Shown here in pieces: positions 25,566 to 37,375 of a stretch of 64,000 bases of DNA. The DNA is from Paulinella micropora (taxonomy: Eukaryota > Cercozoa > Imbricatea > Euglyphida): contig BJOX01000099.1 of the NCBI GenBank assembly GCA_009731375.1, forward strand, positions 937,497 to 1,001,496, in the 5' to 3' direction. Both the position numbers and the translations under genes were made by a program. The notes beneath the pieces were generated by a model. It ran no database searches. It saw only the letters and a list, made by a program, of their open reading frames with translations, and had not been told where the DNA came from. How positions within the stretch are numbered: position 1 is the first letter of the stretch; every line of letters begins with the position of its first letter.

Positions 25566-25613
<48 letters not shown>

Positions 25614-25616
25614 TTG

Positions 25617-25853
25617 GACACCGTGATAGCCCAGTGGTTAAGTTCTGCCATCTGGGCCCTGTCGCCAGTTCGATTCCCGTCGGTGCCACCAGTATTTTCA
25701 TTGAACATACCGATCCGTCTGGACCAGCGTTTTCATTGAACATACCGGTCCGTCTGGAAGTGTTGGAACTGCCCTTGCGGGGGTGTCATTACAGCCTATC
25801 GTCAATTCTTCGTACTCCCCTCACGGGTGAGACGATGGAGGCGCATGTGCAGA
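25617..25853 (+). mobile_element. tRNA-derived SINE, 3' end cut by gap
   Basis: Same structure as the copy at 25300. It has small changes in the head (GGTTAAGTTCTGCC) and runs into the gap at 25854. Confidence 0.88.
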
Positions 25854-26505
25854 NNNNNNNNNNNNNNNNNNNNNNNNNNNNNNNNNNNNNNNNNNNNNNN
25901 NNNNNNNNNNNNNNNNNNNNNNNNNNNNNNNNNNNNNNNNNNNNNNNNNNNNNNNNNNNNNNNNNNNNNNNNNNNNNNNNNNNNNNNNNNNNNNNNNNNN
26001 NNNNNNNNNNNNNNNNNNNNNNNNNNNNNNNNNNNNNNNNNNNNNNNNNNNNNNNNNNNNNNNNNNNNNNNNNNNNNNNNNNNNNNNNNNNNNNNNNNNN
26101 NNNNNNNNNNNNNNNNNNNNNNNNNNNNNNNNNNNNNNNNNNNNNNNNNNNNNNNNNNNNNNNNNNNNNNNNNNNNNNNNNNNNNNNNNNNNNNNNNNNN
26201 NNNNNNNNNNNNNNNNNNNNNNNNNNNNNNNNNNNNNNNNNNNNNNNNNNNNNNNNNNNNNNNNNNNNNNNNNNNNNNNNNNNNNNNNNNNNNNNNNNNN
26301 NNNNNNNNNNNNNNNNNNNNNNNNNNNNNNNNNNNNNNNNNNNNNNNNNNNNNNNNNNNNNNNNNNNNNNNNNNNNNNNNNNNNNNNNNNNNNNNNNNNN
26401 NNNNNNNNNNNNNNNNNNNNNNNNNNNNNNNNNNNNNNNNNNNNNNNNNNNNNNNNNNNNNNNNNNNNNNNNNNNNNNNNNNNNNNNNNNNNNNNNNNNN
26501 NNNNN
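25854..26505. other. Assembly gap (652 N)
   Basis: Left side is SINE, right side is the repeat family described at 26711. Confidence 0.95.
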
Positions 26506-26847
26506 AGGAGGGTCGTTGCGCGCGTAAAAGATCTTAAACTCCTCATATGCTGGTTGATAGCCTAGGACCCAGCAGACACCAGATTTTTATGGGTGGGGTT
26601 TCGAGGCAGCTCTAGCAACCGCGCTTGGTGTATGCACTTGCACATTCGGTGACGTCTTGCAAGAAGTTGCTGGGACTGCGGAATAANNNNNNNNNNAACC
26701 TCTGCTTAGTGCAGTCTTGCCCTCAGGAGCTCCATCGGTGGCCCCGATCATCAGGCGAGAGACTGACACGGGGGGGTGGAGGACCTCGAACAAGGGTATT
26801 GGACCGTTGAGGATATGCTATTAGCTGCATCAGTACGCCTCAGATAT

Positions 26848-26849
<2 letters not shown>
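26506..26849 (+). repeat. Third interspersed repeat family (GCAGTCTTGCCC block)
   Basis: 26711-26849 matches 29793-29940 closely (GCAGTCTTGCCCTCAGGAGC through CGCCTCAGATATAG). 26506-26686 is probably its upstream part and is interrupted by a small gap. Both copies end at an ATT tract. There is no coding frame. It could be the 3' part of a larger retroposon. Confidence 0.75.
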
Positions 26850-26898
<49 letters not shown>

Positions 26899-26899
<1 letters not shown>

Positions 26900-27070
26900 G
26901 GGAGTACATATGCCATTGGTCTTTTTCAATGGGCTGATTGGTATAAAGCTCCTAGAGTAATGTACTATGTCGTCACTTCCTTTATTCCACCGATTGGTGT
27001 GGAGACTTTCCTTATGGAATGGAGGACTGGATGCACATCGCCTTTTGGCTCAGCAATTGGCAGGAGATAC
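26899..27070 (+). repeat. AGGGAGTACAT repeat family, near-complete copy
   Basis: Starts AGGGAGTACATATGCC and ends GGCAGGAGATAC, with ATT tracts on both sides. No A/B box pair is evident, so it is probably not tRNA-derived. Confidence 0.82.
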
Positions 27071-27098
27071 ATTATTATTATTATTATTATTATTATTA

Positions 27099-27132
<34 letters not shown>

Positions 27133-27133
27133 G

Positions 27134-27359
27134 GACACCGTGATAGCCCAGTGGTCAAGTTCTACCATCTGGGCCCTGTCGCCAGTTCGATTCCNNNNNN
27201 NNNNNNNNNNNNNNNNNNNNNNNNNNNNNNNNNNNNNNNNNNNNNNNNNNNNNNNNNNNNNNNNNNNNNNNNNNNNNNNNNNNNNNNNNNNNNCCCCTAA
27301 CGGGTGAGACGATGGAGGCGCATGTGCAGATTTGCATCAGCCATTGACAGAGAAGCACT
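27134..27359 (+). mobile_element. tRNA-derived SINE with internal gap
   Basis: Head at 27134-27194, gap at 27195-27293, 3' domain at 27294-27359. The 3' domain has the CAGATTTGCATC variant. Confidence 0.85.
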
Positions 27360-27365
27360 ATTATT

Positions 27366-27396
<31 letters not shown>

Positions 27397-27404
27397 TTAT
27401 TATT

Positions 27405-27577
27405 AGGGAGTACATAGGCCATCGGTCCTTTCCATGGGCTGATTGGTATAAAGCTCCTAGAGTAATGTTCTATGCCGTCACTTCCTTTATTCCACCGATT
27501 GGTGTGGAGACTTTCCTTATGGAATGGAGGACTGGATGCACATGGCCTTTTGGCTCAGCAATTGGCAGGAGATACAC
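27405..27577 (+). repeat. AGGGAGTACAT repeat family, complete copy
   Basis: About 173 bp, from AGGGAGTACATAGGCC to GGAGATACAC, between two ATT tracts. Best reference copy of this family. Confidence 0.85.
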
Positions 27578-27644
<67 letters not shown>

Positions 27645-27653
27645 GATGATTAT

Positions 27654-27859
27654 CGTCGGTGCCACCAGTATTTTCATTGAACATACCGGTCTATTTCTGG
27701 ACCAGTATTTTCATTTAACATACCGGCCCGTCTGGAAGTGTTGGAACTGCCCTTGCGGGGGTGTCATTAGAGCTTATCGTCAATTCTTCGTACTCCCCTC
27801 ACGGGTGAGACGATGGAGGCGCATGTGCAGAAATGCATCAGCCATTGACAGAGAAGCAC

Positions 27860-27860
<1 letters not shown>
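27654..27860 (+). mobile_element. 5'-truncated tRNA-derived SINE
   Basis: Begins inside the tRNA-like head at CGTCGGTGCC and then has both body blocks and the complete 3' domain. 5' truncation is typical of reverse-transcribed insertion. Confidence 0.87.
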
Positions 27861-27935
<75 letters not shown>

Positions 27936-27942
<7 letters not shown>

Positions 27943-29087
27943 ATTATTATTGTTATTCTAGTATTATTAATAGTAGCTGAGTCTCGGTAGTAGTATTAGT
28001 AGTGTAATGATAGTACTGATATATTTATTCAGTGTAAGATGATGATGATAATATAACGTGACAACTATCTGTAGTCACTGAGTAACGACTTGTAGTCTGA
28101 GAATGAGGAATACCTAACGTAGAAGGCCCGGCTCCGTACTCTCCGAGCCGGGCCGGCAAGGCCCTGATACTAGTAACCGCCGGACAGCCTCCGACCGAAA
28201 CATAGACTCGGAGTAATGCCATTATATACCGGGTGGGCCGGCATAGTAGTAGTAGTAGTACTGAGTAGTAGTAGTTAGTAGTAGTAGTAGTAGTAGTTGT
28301 TGTAGTTGTAGTAGTATTGTTATTGTTACAAATCATCTCCTACCAATGCGCAGATTTTTGTCTGTTATAATCAAAAGATATTATTTAGTGCAAGCCGGGG
28401 TCTGTATCCAATTAACTTATTATTCAAAGCACTCTGATAATAACCTAATTTTCCTTCTGGTATTATAGTCAAAAGAGAGGAAACCAGTATGGTGGGAAAA
28501 TGTCACTCTGATAATAACCTAATCTTCCTTCTGGTAAAAGAGAGGAAACCAGTATGGTAGGAAAATGTAGGAGACTGTCAGAGCCAAGCAACAATAAAGG
28601 AAAAAGAGATGCATTTCCCAATGTCAGCCCTAACGATAATATTATCCGGTGTAAAAAATAGTACCGGTTACTTGACTTAATATTATCGTTTTCAACCGGC
28701 TCAGTTTGAAAAGTATATAAATAAAAACGGATATAACTATACCTTGACTAGATATAGCTCATCTACTGATACATCACTGTGTATAGGGGTATAAGAAAAA
28801 GGTCCCATATTTACCTATCTGCGCCTACAAAATGACTTATTACTAATAGTAAGCGGACCCGTTGGCCGCATTTTTTGTCGTGGATCCAAACCCGAGCAAG
28901 TTTATGTTTGTTATTATAACAAGAAATGCTTCTGCAAGGTGAGTAGACAGTTAACAAAATCTTTGATGCAAACTGGTGTACAGAGACAGACAGGCGGACA
29001 CGACAGGCAGACACTGCATAAGCTAGAGCCATTTTTATATAAATAGTAGCAGTAGCCGCAGTAAAAGCAGTTGCAGTAGTAGGAGTG

Positions 29088-29151
<64 letters not shown>

Positions 29152-29172
29152 GTAGTAGTAGTAGGTAGTAGC

Positions 29173-29231
<59 letters not shown>

Positions 29232-29232
29232 C

Positions 29233-29280
<48 letters not shown>
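27936..29280. repeat. Mostly unannotated DNA with a 70-bp duplication and (TAG)n tracts
   Basis: TAG triplet tracts occur at about 28243-28320 and 29087-29232. At 28430-28568 the block with CACTCTGATAATAACCTAAT and AGAGAGGAAACCAGTATGGT occurs twice in tandem. Otherwise I see no gene or transposon between 28025 and 29050. Confidence 0.75.
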
Positions 29281-29281
<1 letters not shown>

Positions 29282-29375
29282 GGGAGTACATAGGCCATCG
29301 GTCCTTTCCATGGGCTGATTGGTATAAAGCTCCTAGAGTAATGTTCTATGCCGTCACTTCCTTTATTCCACCGAT
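29281..29375 (+). repeat. AGGGAGTACAT repeat family, cut by gap
   Basis: Same start as the 27405 copy, ending at the gap 29376-29519. Confidence 0.8.
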
Positions 29376-29519
29376 NNNNNNNNNNNNNNNNNNNNNNNNN
29401 NNNNNNNNNNNNNNNNNNNNNNNNNNNNNNNNNNNNNNNNNNNNNNNNNNNNNNNNNNNNNNNNNNNNNNNNNNNNNNNNNNNNNNNNNNNNNNNNNNNN
29501 NNNNNNNNNNNNNNNNNNN

Positions 29520-29731
<212 letters not shown>

Positions 29732-29792
29732 GTGTTGTTGTTGTTGTTGTTGTATTATTGGTGTTGTTGTTATTATTACTATTGTTGTTGTT

Positions 29793-29940
29793 GCAGTCTT
29801 GCCCTCAGGAGCTCCATCGGTGGCCCCGATCATCAGGCGAGAGACTGACACAGGGGGGTGGAGGACCTCGAACAAGGGTATTGGATGCTTATGTCCGTTG
29901 AGGATATGCCATTAGCTGCATCAGTACGCCTCAGATATAG
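29793..29940 (+). repeat. GCAGTCTTGCCC repeat family, second copy
   Basis: Near-identical to 26711-26849, with an extra short insertion after ATTGGA. It is followed by ATT repeat leading into the 0.6-kb dispersed repeat. Confidence 0.8.
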
Positions 29941-29954
29941 TAGTATTGTTGTTG

Positions 29955-30044
<90 letters not shown>

Positions 30045-30046
30045 GT

Positions 30047-30654
30047 ATCGCGAGAGACAGACAGACATAAAAACATTCGTGTACCAAAAGAAAACCAGAA
30101 ACCAAGCACTCAACTGCACAGAAAAACAGCAATAAAATATTAAAAAACATTCAATACTGTCTTGACATGCCACCCACCTACACATTTTATCATGCTAATC
30201 GCAAAAACGTGTTCATCCAATATCACAAACAAAAACACACAGTCAATACAGGTGGTATGATGATGGAAACTAATACCAAGACATAACTTTTCATACAACA
30301 AGTAAGACGAAAAAATCCATACACACGCATAGATACTGGCAGACCAGAAAAACAGCGTAAACAGTGAATAAACATTATAACACTCGACCTGATGATGTAC
30401 ACTGCTTATTTACAGAAAACCCTGCACAAATCAAGCACAAAAACCGCCACAACAACAACGCACAGTCCTCTAACTTTTCGACATTTTACTCGTGAACATG
30501 TGAAAAACTCATTTTTTTTCTTCTAGATAAAAAGTGCAGTCACGCATACGAAGCATGTCTATTCGTTTCCAATCATCACCATGCATCCACAGCAGCCAGA
30601 GACTGCAATCTCAAATAGTAGCTTCAACCACCGGTTGAAAATTTCAACTGGTGG
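30047..30654 (+). repeat. 0.6-kb dispersed repeat, copy 2
   Basis: Inverted relative to 20919-21527. It ends in the near-palindrome at 30628-30654 (13-bp arms, one mismatch). The LINE ORF1-like frame begins within about 20 bp after it, so this repeat may be the LINE's own 5' untranslated region; the copy at 20.9 kb would then be a fragment. Confidence 0.85.
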
Positions 30655-30673
30655 CTGAAATCGAAAAAATGCG

Positions 30674-32340
30674 TTGAAATTTGGACGAAGTGTGGATGAT
30701 ACGGGAAATTACCCCTTGTGCAGCCAATGCCAAAAAAACATCCAAAAAAGGCAGTTAGCATCTCTTAATCCTCGCCCTTGTGACCTGAAGTCCCTCGGGA
30801 ACAACCTCGGTGACGCGAAGTCATTGAGGAAGTCTATTATGAAATATTCTGGTTTTTTCAACTTGAAACGTGAGTTTTCCTTGACTCTAGCGATGGCGTC
30901 AGCGAAGCCAGCAGAGGCACATGGTGAGGTGGTCGAACTTGCAACGAACGTAGCGTTAGAGCTGGGAGTAAAAACTACTACTGTTGAGGAGAAGTCGGGT
31001 GGGACGATGTTTGGTAGTAATATCAAGTTCACCGACGTTGGCGGCAGGAAAGTGACATCGTCGAGGGAAAAGATTAGTGTCTCCATAAAGATTTATTATA
31101 CGGGAGCCAAGGGAGCCCGGATTGAGGTCACAGTCGAGCCTCAATCCTTGGTTCTTCGCAACGCGGTCTGTATGTTTCTGCGCAAGACTATTGATATGAA
31201 AGTAGAGCTACTTAGAGTGGCAGATGAACTTGAATCATCTCTTCAAGCGGCCATTACGAAACATGAAGGTGGGGATAACTGCGACCAGGAAGACTCAAAC
31301 GTGGGGGCAGTGATGCATCCAAGAAATCATTGTTGAATTCTGACTCTGAGTCTGATGGAGAAGGATCTCCTCTTGCGAAATCTACACCTGCTGCCCCAAC
31401 GAGACCAGACAAGGCTGAACCCACAACTCGTTTTCGTGGACACAAACATGTGAATGTTCATTCAAGTCAGTTCGGGGCCCGGATGCAATCTGGACTTCAT
31501 GGGGGGGATTTTTCAGCTGCGATGCAACGATTCCCTGAAGCAGAGCAGGCTGTGAATAAGAAGATGAGACACAAGTCACCTGAGCTTGATGTACCTTCGA
31601 ATGCAAAGTCGGCGGCTGGGGGTGAGACTGAAGGAGCTTTGGTCCCTACCAATCTTCGCGGTCAACTGGCTGATGCGAGTTCAGCCAATGCAACACCAAG
31701 CAATTTCAAACCATCGTGTGCATCCCTCCTGACGCCAATGACTGCGGGGGACAATCAAACATCTTGAAGGGGGAAACACCTGCAGTGTTGGGATTGGAGT
31801 CGGGTGCCAGCTTTTGGGCTGCTTTTGCGTCCCAGGTGGCTAAAGAGTTAAAATCTTCAAATGCAGCTCCATCGAAGTCTGGTGATAAAGACAGCGTTCC
31901 AAAGCATTTGGTCCTATTCGGTAGGGGGAGTGCCATTAATGACGGAATGACTCATACGTTGCAAGAAATTATTTTTGGGATTGACAAAATCTACGCTGTC
32001 ATCCCAGGTAATGAGATAGAGAAAGAGCGTTTATTATTTCCCTTGTACAAAAGTGGTTGCTCTTTTTGATACGGCAGCGTTGGAAAGTGTACCCGTTATT
32101 CAGAGCGCTGAGTTGATGCGGGGTCAGGGAAAATATCCCTTTGGTGTGCATGTGAGTTTTACCACTATTGAGGAGTGTAAGATGGTTATGCAGGCGGTAA
32201 ATGCTTCGCCTGAGGGGCGTTCGGTTCGTAACCCTGATGCCTGCCCGCTGGCTGATGTTTTTTTACCGGAAACGGGGTTGAAGGTTCTCAACCGGAGCGG
32301 GGTGGGTGCTTGCAGCCCGCTCGCGGCGCTGTGCTTCTAG
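30674..32340 (+). pseudogene. LINE ORF1-like region, frameshifted
   Basis: Successive open stretches in different frames (30674-31336, 31330-31767, 31716-32069, 32053-32340) read as one disrupted coding region upstream of an endonuclease. No zinc knuckle or RRM was recognised. The content is low in aromatic residues and rich in Ser, Lys and Glu, plausible for an ORF1 nucleic-acid chaperone. Position, strand and spacing to the endonuclease are the main argument. 32341-32640 links it to the endonuclease with no named feature. Confidence 0.55.
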
Positions 32341-32639
32341 TACTTCTTCGCAAGCACCACACCCCATACAATGTAGCAATGGTTTTGTTACTTTGTGTGA
32401 TTTAGAGTGTCATGATAATGCTCATAATAATTCTTCTGTCTGTACGTTGGGTACGAATTCAAATAAGTCACATTCAAGGCTTGATTGTGATGATAGAATT
32501 ACTAATACAGGAGTAAGTAAAAAGAAGTATTTAATAAAAAAGTTTCATAAAAAAGAAATGTCATCCGGTTAGCTCCCAAACAAAATTCCCTGCAACATAT
32601 TACCCCTATTCAGCAGAGTAATAAACACAAGTTTCAATT

Positions 32640-34040
32640 GAAGTTTGGTGAGAGTTTTGTTCCTCCAAAAAGAATAAACATACAGTCCGTTTTGGTTCGT
32701 AAAATGTTCATTTGGCTAGACCTGAAGTGCGATTGGAAGTTTCGAGAGAAACAATTTTTCATAGTGCTATTGATATCCTTGCGATTCAAGAGTCCTGGCT
32801 TACTTCCAAAGATACTTGTAACTCAGTTTTGGATGCACTTGAGTCACTACACATTAAAAACAGATACGTTTTTATCAACAATAGAAGTGGTGAGAAAGGT
32901 GGAGGTCAAGTCCTTATTGTTCATAAAAGGTTTGGTCCAGTTTCGAGGTTTGCTGTCAACAGTTTTATTGATAAGTCTCGGTTGCGATACTTGGAAGACA
33001 CACAGTGGATTCTTATTAAGCATTTGAATCTTGTTGTAGGAAATATTTATATCTCCGTCCAACTAAAAGACAAGGGGGTGGTTTCAAATCTCAACTCAAA
33101 GCGTTGCAGTCAGTGGTTTCAGGAGTGGCACAGAGTGCCAATTATAACATTATCTTGTTAGGTGATTTTAATTTCCAAGTTATAGTGCTACTAAGACAAA
33201 TTTATTTGACTGTGATTTGAAGTATATAGATCATGAGTCTTCAGGGCAAGTCAGTGGAGGAATGGTAAGGAAGATTCCGGACCCCCATGGGAATACTACG
33301 TCACAAGCTGATGAATTTGTTCGAAATTTGGAATCTGTGCCTCTGGTTTTATTGTCTGGTTTACTTGGGGAAGCTGATTACACTTTTTGTGCTGCAAAAG
33401 GTAATGATTCCTTATTAGATTATTGTTTTTGCTCTCCTACGCTAGTCAGAGATGTTGATAATTACGTTACTTGGCCTCAGTATTTCATTCCTTTTAGTGA
33501 TCACAAGTTGATTACTGTAAATGTCAAGATGCAAAAGTCGAATTCCACAAGTCAGCAGAGTGGTGGGAACTACGTAACTCAAAAAACAAAGTATGTATGG
33601 AAAAGAAATGTTGATCTGAGTGTATGTGCTGATTCTCTTCCTGCCTTGCCGTGTGACCTTCGTGATGCTTCCTCTGAAGACATCCTCCAATTCTTTTACT
33701 TGAATTATTGCCCCATCATTGATGTCGTGGCGAGAAATGGGAGACAAATTCAAAAGCATGCTAATTTTTTTGTACATCCTGTGTTGAAAGAGTTAAGAAA
33801 GAAGAAGTTAGAGTTACTTCGTCAGCTTGCACACACTAAAGATAGGAGTGAAAGAAAGAAGCTAATTGTGGATTTAAAGGATTTCAATCTGTTGTTTAAG
33901 AATAAATTGAGGGAGTTAAGAAATGAGAGAAAAGAAGAGGATCTGCCTCAGGTAGTAGCAGAGATGAAGGCAAATCCACGCAAGGCATGGGCTATTCTGA
34001 GGAGGTTCTTGGGTAAAGAATCAGATAGCCCTAGACAGGT
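32640..34040 (+). pseudogene. LINE apurinic-type endonuclease and linker (5' half of a split LINE)
   Basis: The translated order is IDILAIQESWL (metal-binding Glu motif), LLGDFNF near 33160, LDYCFCSP near 33420 and FSDHKLI near 33500. These are the signature blocks of the endonuclease that nicks target DNA for target-primed reverse transcription. A basic linker (RKKKLELL, KAWAILRRFLGKESDSP) follows. The frame changes at about 33160-33217. At 34040 the element stops abruptly inside the region that normally leads to the reverse transcriptase, and viral sequence begins. The matching reverse-transcriptase half is at 39588-41752 on the other strand. Confidence 0.85.
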
Positions 34041-34043
34041 TGA
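34038..34043. other. LINE/virus junction, left
   Basis: LINE sequence ends at AGACAGGT (34040) and helicase sequence begins at TGAGTGGC. The bases TGA fit both partners, so the join has 3 bp of microhomology or a 3-bp target duplication. Confidence 0.85.
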
Positions 34044-34692
34044 GTGGCAAAGTCGTCCCCGCGAGCACATTGCTTGAACAGTACACGGTCATGCGCAAAC
34101 ACCGCCGCTCCCTGCGCCTGATGCAAGTGGCCCTGTCTCCGGTGGCCGACGCGGTCGAGGCCGACGATAAAGCGCTCTTTAGCGGGTCAGGGGAACAACG
34201 CAAGCAAGTGATCGAATACACGAAGCTCTTGACTGCCGCTCACCACGTCATCAGGGAAACAGCGTCCGTGCTCGGCTGCGAGTTGCCCGAGCTGCTTTCT
34301 CCTGACCATGTGCTCACCAACGAACAGATCAACAAAACGGGCGGCCAGTTAGCAAAGCTCTTCACGGACCTCGAGATTTCGCAGCGGGACCCCGACACTG
34401 CTCGTACGGCCCAGCCGCCCAAGAAGGCCGTGGTGTGCCTTACGTCCCTCCTGACCAAGTTCGGGTTTGACCTTGTCAAGACAGACTCCAAGTGGCTACC
34501 AGAGAACGCGGCAAGAGGCCGGAGTTCGTGTCCTACAAAGTAGTCACGATCAAAGAGATCAGTGAACTGAAAGACTTGTATGTGGGCTTTTGGCAGCCTC
34601 CCGTCCACGAGCAGTTCCTGCCCCACGCCCGTGAGCAGTCGCGACCACCGCCGGCTAAGAGGCAAAAGACCACCAATGACGCAGACGTGTAA
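34041..34692 (+). pseudogene. Viral origin-binding helicase, C-terminal fragment (copy S0)
   Basis: Identical in content to the C-terminal part of the helicase copies in the tandem array, but on the plus strand and carrying the natural 3' end. It starts in the middle of a codon stretch at the LINE junction. One frame ends at 34543, and a second frame carries the conserved YKVVTIKEISELKDLY segment to a stop at 34692, so one frameshift lies near 34495. The same frameshift is in all array copies, so it predates their amplification. Roughly 105 bp of helicase are missing between this fragment and the end of copy S1 at 41753. Confidence 0.8.
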
Positions 34693-34809
34693 AATCAATT
34701 TAAAAAAAAATTATTTACAAAAAAGGTGCCTGACAAGGGAAACCAAAGAGAATTGAACTGTGGACACGTTTTTTCTTGTGTAATACTGTTTTTAACTCGT
34801 TAGGCCAGT

Positions 34810-35157
34810 ATGTCAGACACACAAACTAATAAAGAGGACAACTTGCTACTGTTCTTTGGCGGGTGCCTTCCGGCCAGACTGGTGTTGGCTAGCCTGGCCA
34901 TATACAAACCGCAGCCCTGGATGCAAGCACTGGCCGCAATTCCCGCGGCGGTTTGGCTGAGCGGTGCCTTGGACGACAAGCAGACCGGGTTTTTCGGCAG
35001 AGAGGCCTGGTGGGCAGACTTCAGAAAAACGCACGGGCTTATGTGGGCCTCCTATGCTCTCACCGGCCGCGGTGAAATTTTGGCGGCTGATGCGGCCTTG
35101 GGTGCTTGGGTTGCGGTAGAACACGGAAAAAAAAGTTCTGAGCCAGACTCTGTATAA
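34810..35157 (+). CDS. Small virus-type multi-pass membrane protein (115 aa)
   Basis: An intact frame starting at ATG 34810, 117 bp after the helicase stop and ending 8 bp before the reductase start. This packing fits a virus genome. Hydrophobic segments lie at about residues 10-30 and 37-53, with a weaker one at 88-105. Between them is a charged loop with GFFGREAWWADFRKTHGLMWASYAL. The layout (FFGGC-type first helix, aromatic WW-x-x-x-R-x-x-H centre, C-terminal Asp/Gly helix) resembles a small membrane protein I associate with nucleocytoplasmic large DNA viruses. Function is unknown to me, and the family link is recognition from memory rather than a search. Confidence 0.7.
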   Translation: MSDTQTNKEDNLLLFFGGCLPARLVLASLAIYKPQPWMQALAAIPAAVWLSGALDDKQTGFFGREAWWADFRKTHGLMWASYALTGRGEILAADAALGAWVAVEHGKKSSEPDSV

Positions 35158-35165
35158 AGAGGCCG

Positions 35166-36706
35166 ATGCAGGTCACTAAGCGCAATGGAGCTCCGCAAGC
35201 CGTTTCGCTCGATAAGATTCTGGCGCGAGTTGCTAGCCTGTCCAAAAATCTGTATGCCGTTGACCCCGTTCTTGTCGCCCAAAAGGTCGTGGCGGGCCTG
35301 TACGACCTCGTGCCGACGAGCGAACTTGACGCGTTGGCCGCGAGCACGTGTGCGTCGCTCGCGATTCAGCACCCGCAGTACAGAGAGCTGGGTGGTCGTC
35401 TCCTGGCCTCCAACCACGCGAAGCAGTGCCCGCCGACCTTCAGCGCTGCCATAGAAAAGCTTAGGTGGGGCATAGAGCCAGCTTACAGCATCTTCGTGGA
35501 CCAGAACGCCGGGCAACTAAACGCCATGATCCAGGCCCATCGAGACATGTTGTATGACTACTTTGGCTACTCAACGTTGCTCAAGTCATATTTGCTCAAA
35601 GACAACCAGGGCCGTGCGTGCGAAACTGCCCAGTACCTCTGGCTTCGCGTGGCCGTCCACCTGCACCGCCGCGAGTCTAAAGAGCCACTGAAACGAATCA
35701 AAGAAACCTACGATCTCATGTCATTGCAATTCTACACGCATGCGTCACCCACGTTATTTAATAGTGGGCTGAGAAGAGCGGGCCAGCTATCTTCTTGCTT
35801 TTTGCTCCCGATCAAGGGTGACTCGTTGAGCGAGATCTATGACACGATCAAAGACGTTTGCTCTTATCAGCAAGGGAGGAGGCGGGCTGGGAGTTCACCT
35901 CGGGTGCGTTAGAGCCAAGGGTTCTCTGATACGCAGCACGGGCGGAGCATCAGACGGCGTTGTACCCTTGTGCAAAGTCTTAAACGAGACCGCTCGCTAC
36001 GCAAAGCAGGCAAGAGAAAGGGCGCTGTCGCCGTCTACTTACCAGTACACCACGCGGACGTCTTTGAGTGGCTGGACCTCAAAAAGACCACTGGTTCCGA
36101 GGACCTGCGTGCCCGAGACCTGTTTTTAGGGCTTTCTGTCCATGACTTGTTTATGGAACGTGTAGAGCGGGATCAACAATGGTCCCTTTTTTGCCCGGAC
36201 GAGACGGGCGTAGGTGACCTGGACGCCCTCTACGGCAAGGAGTTCGAGTCCCAGTACATGCGGGCCGAGAGGTTGGGCCTGGCGAGGCGCACCGTCAAAG
36301 CGCGCGAGCTCTGGAGCGCCGTCTGTCGTGCACAGATCGAGTCGGGCGGTGTTCCCTACATCATGTACAAGGATGCGGTGAATGCGAAATCAAACCAAAA
36401 AAACCTGGGCACGATTCGTTCAAGCAACCTGTGCGCAGAAGTGGTTCAATATAGCTCGCCGCTCGAGCACAGTGTGTGTAACTTGGCCTCGGTTGCGCTG
36501 CCCAAGTTCGTGTCGGAGGACCGCAAGTCCTTTGATTTCGAGCTGCTGCGGTCGTGCGTACGTGTAGCAATCAGAAATCTCGACACCGTCATCGACATTA
36601 CAGACTATCCCACGGAGGAGGCCAAACGCAGCAACCTCTTGCACCGTCCGGTGGCTCTGGGTGTAAACGGATTAGCCGACGCGCTAGCTCTGCTTCGAAT
36701 GCCAAG
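35166..36706 (+). pseudogene. Class I ribonucleotide reductase large subunit, frameshifted and 3'-truncated
   Basis: Makes deoxyribonucleotides from ribonucleoside diphosphates; large DNA viruses often carry it. An N-terminal ATP-cone-like region (residues 1-100) is followed by ASPTLFNSGLRR and LSSCFLL, the latter holding the first redox cysteine. Then come KGGGGLGV, the HADVFEWLDLKK block and SNLCAEV with the Asn-Cys-Glu catalytic triad, and VCNLASVALP. The frame changes near 35865 and again near 36000, and the second change restores the first frame. About 510 residues in, just after NGLADALALL, reductase sequence stops and integrase sequence begins. The last third is absent, including the radical-transfer tyrosines and C-terminal cysteine pair. 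It starts 9 bp after the membrane-protein gene. Confidence 0.85.
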
Positions 36707-37375
36707 GATGATCCGGAACGGTGGACAGTATGGGTACCGCCGGCGTGATTGGGGCACACAACTGTCCCATGCAGAGTCATCCGGGATTGGAAAGGATGAA
36801 ATGGTCATTGGCGAGAAAATTTTATTGGGGAAACATGGGCAAGGATGTCGAGAGGTTCATTAACGGCTGTGCGCCGTGCCAGAGGGCAAAGACGCCATAT
36901 GATGCGAACAAGGGTTTGTTGGGACAATATGAGGTCACGAGCGATATCTTCGAGACGATACATATCGATTATGTCGGCCCGTTACCGGAAGCAGGAGACG
37001 GGGGATTCAAGTATATCCTTACGGCTATCGATCGGGCGTCGAATTACGTGATTACGGTGCCTACGAAGGACGAAACCAAGGAGACGACCGCGAGGGCACT
37101 TATCGATCACGTATTCTGCAGGATTGGGGTCCCGAGGAGGATCATATCGGATCGAGGAAGTTCGTTCATTAACTGGCTCTCTAACGAGCTCGTGCGTATA
37201 TCGGATTTCAGTGGAACTACGTCACAGCGTATAACCCAATAGCTAATGGAAAGGTCGAACGGATGCACAAGACCATGAAGGCCTCGTTGAAAATATACTG
37301 CCAGAACAATCAGAAGGTTTGGCCAGAGACGGTGCAGGCTTTCATTATACCACTAGATGGCATAATATATATATA
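36700..37375 (+). pseudogene. Ty3/gypsy-type retrotransposon integrase fragment
   Basis: Integrases insert retroelement cDNA. An HHCC zinc finger is visible (SHPGLERM, then FINGCAPCQRAK). The catalytic core follows with IHIDYVGPL (first Asp) and IISDRGSSFIN (second Asp). The third acidic residue lies in YNPIANGKVERMH, but in another frame, so a frameshift occurs near 37200. Upstream protease and reverse transcriptase are missing: the fragment starts directly at the truncated reductase. It ends in a (TA)n tract at 37366-37381. Confidence 0.82.
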
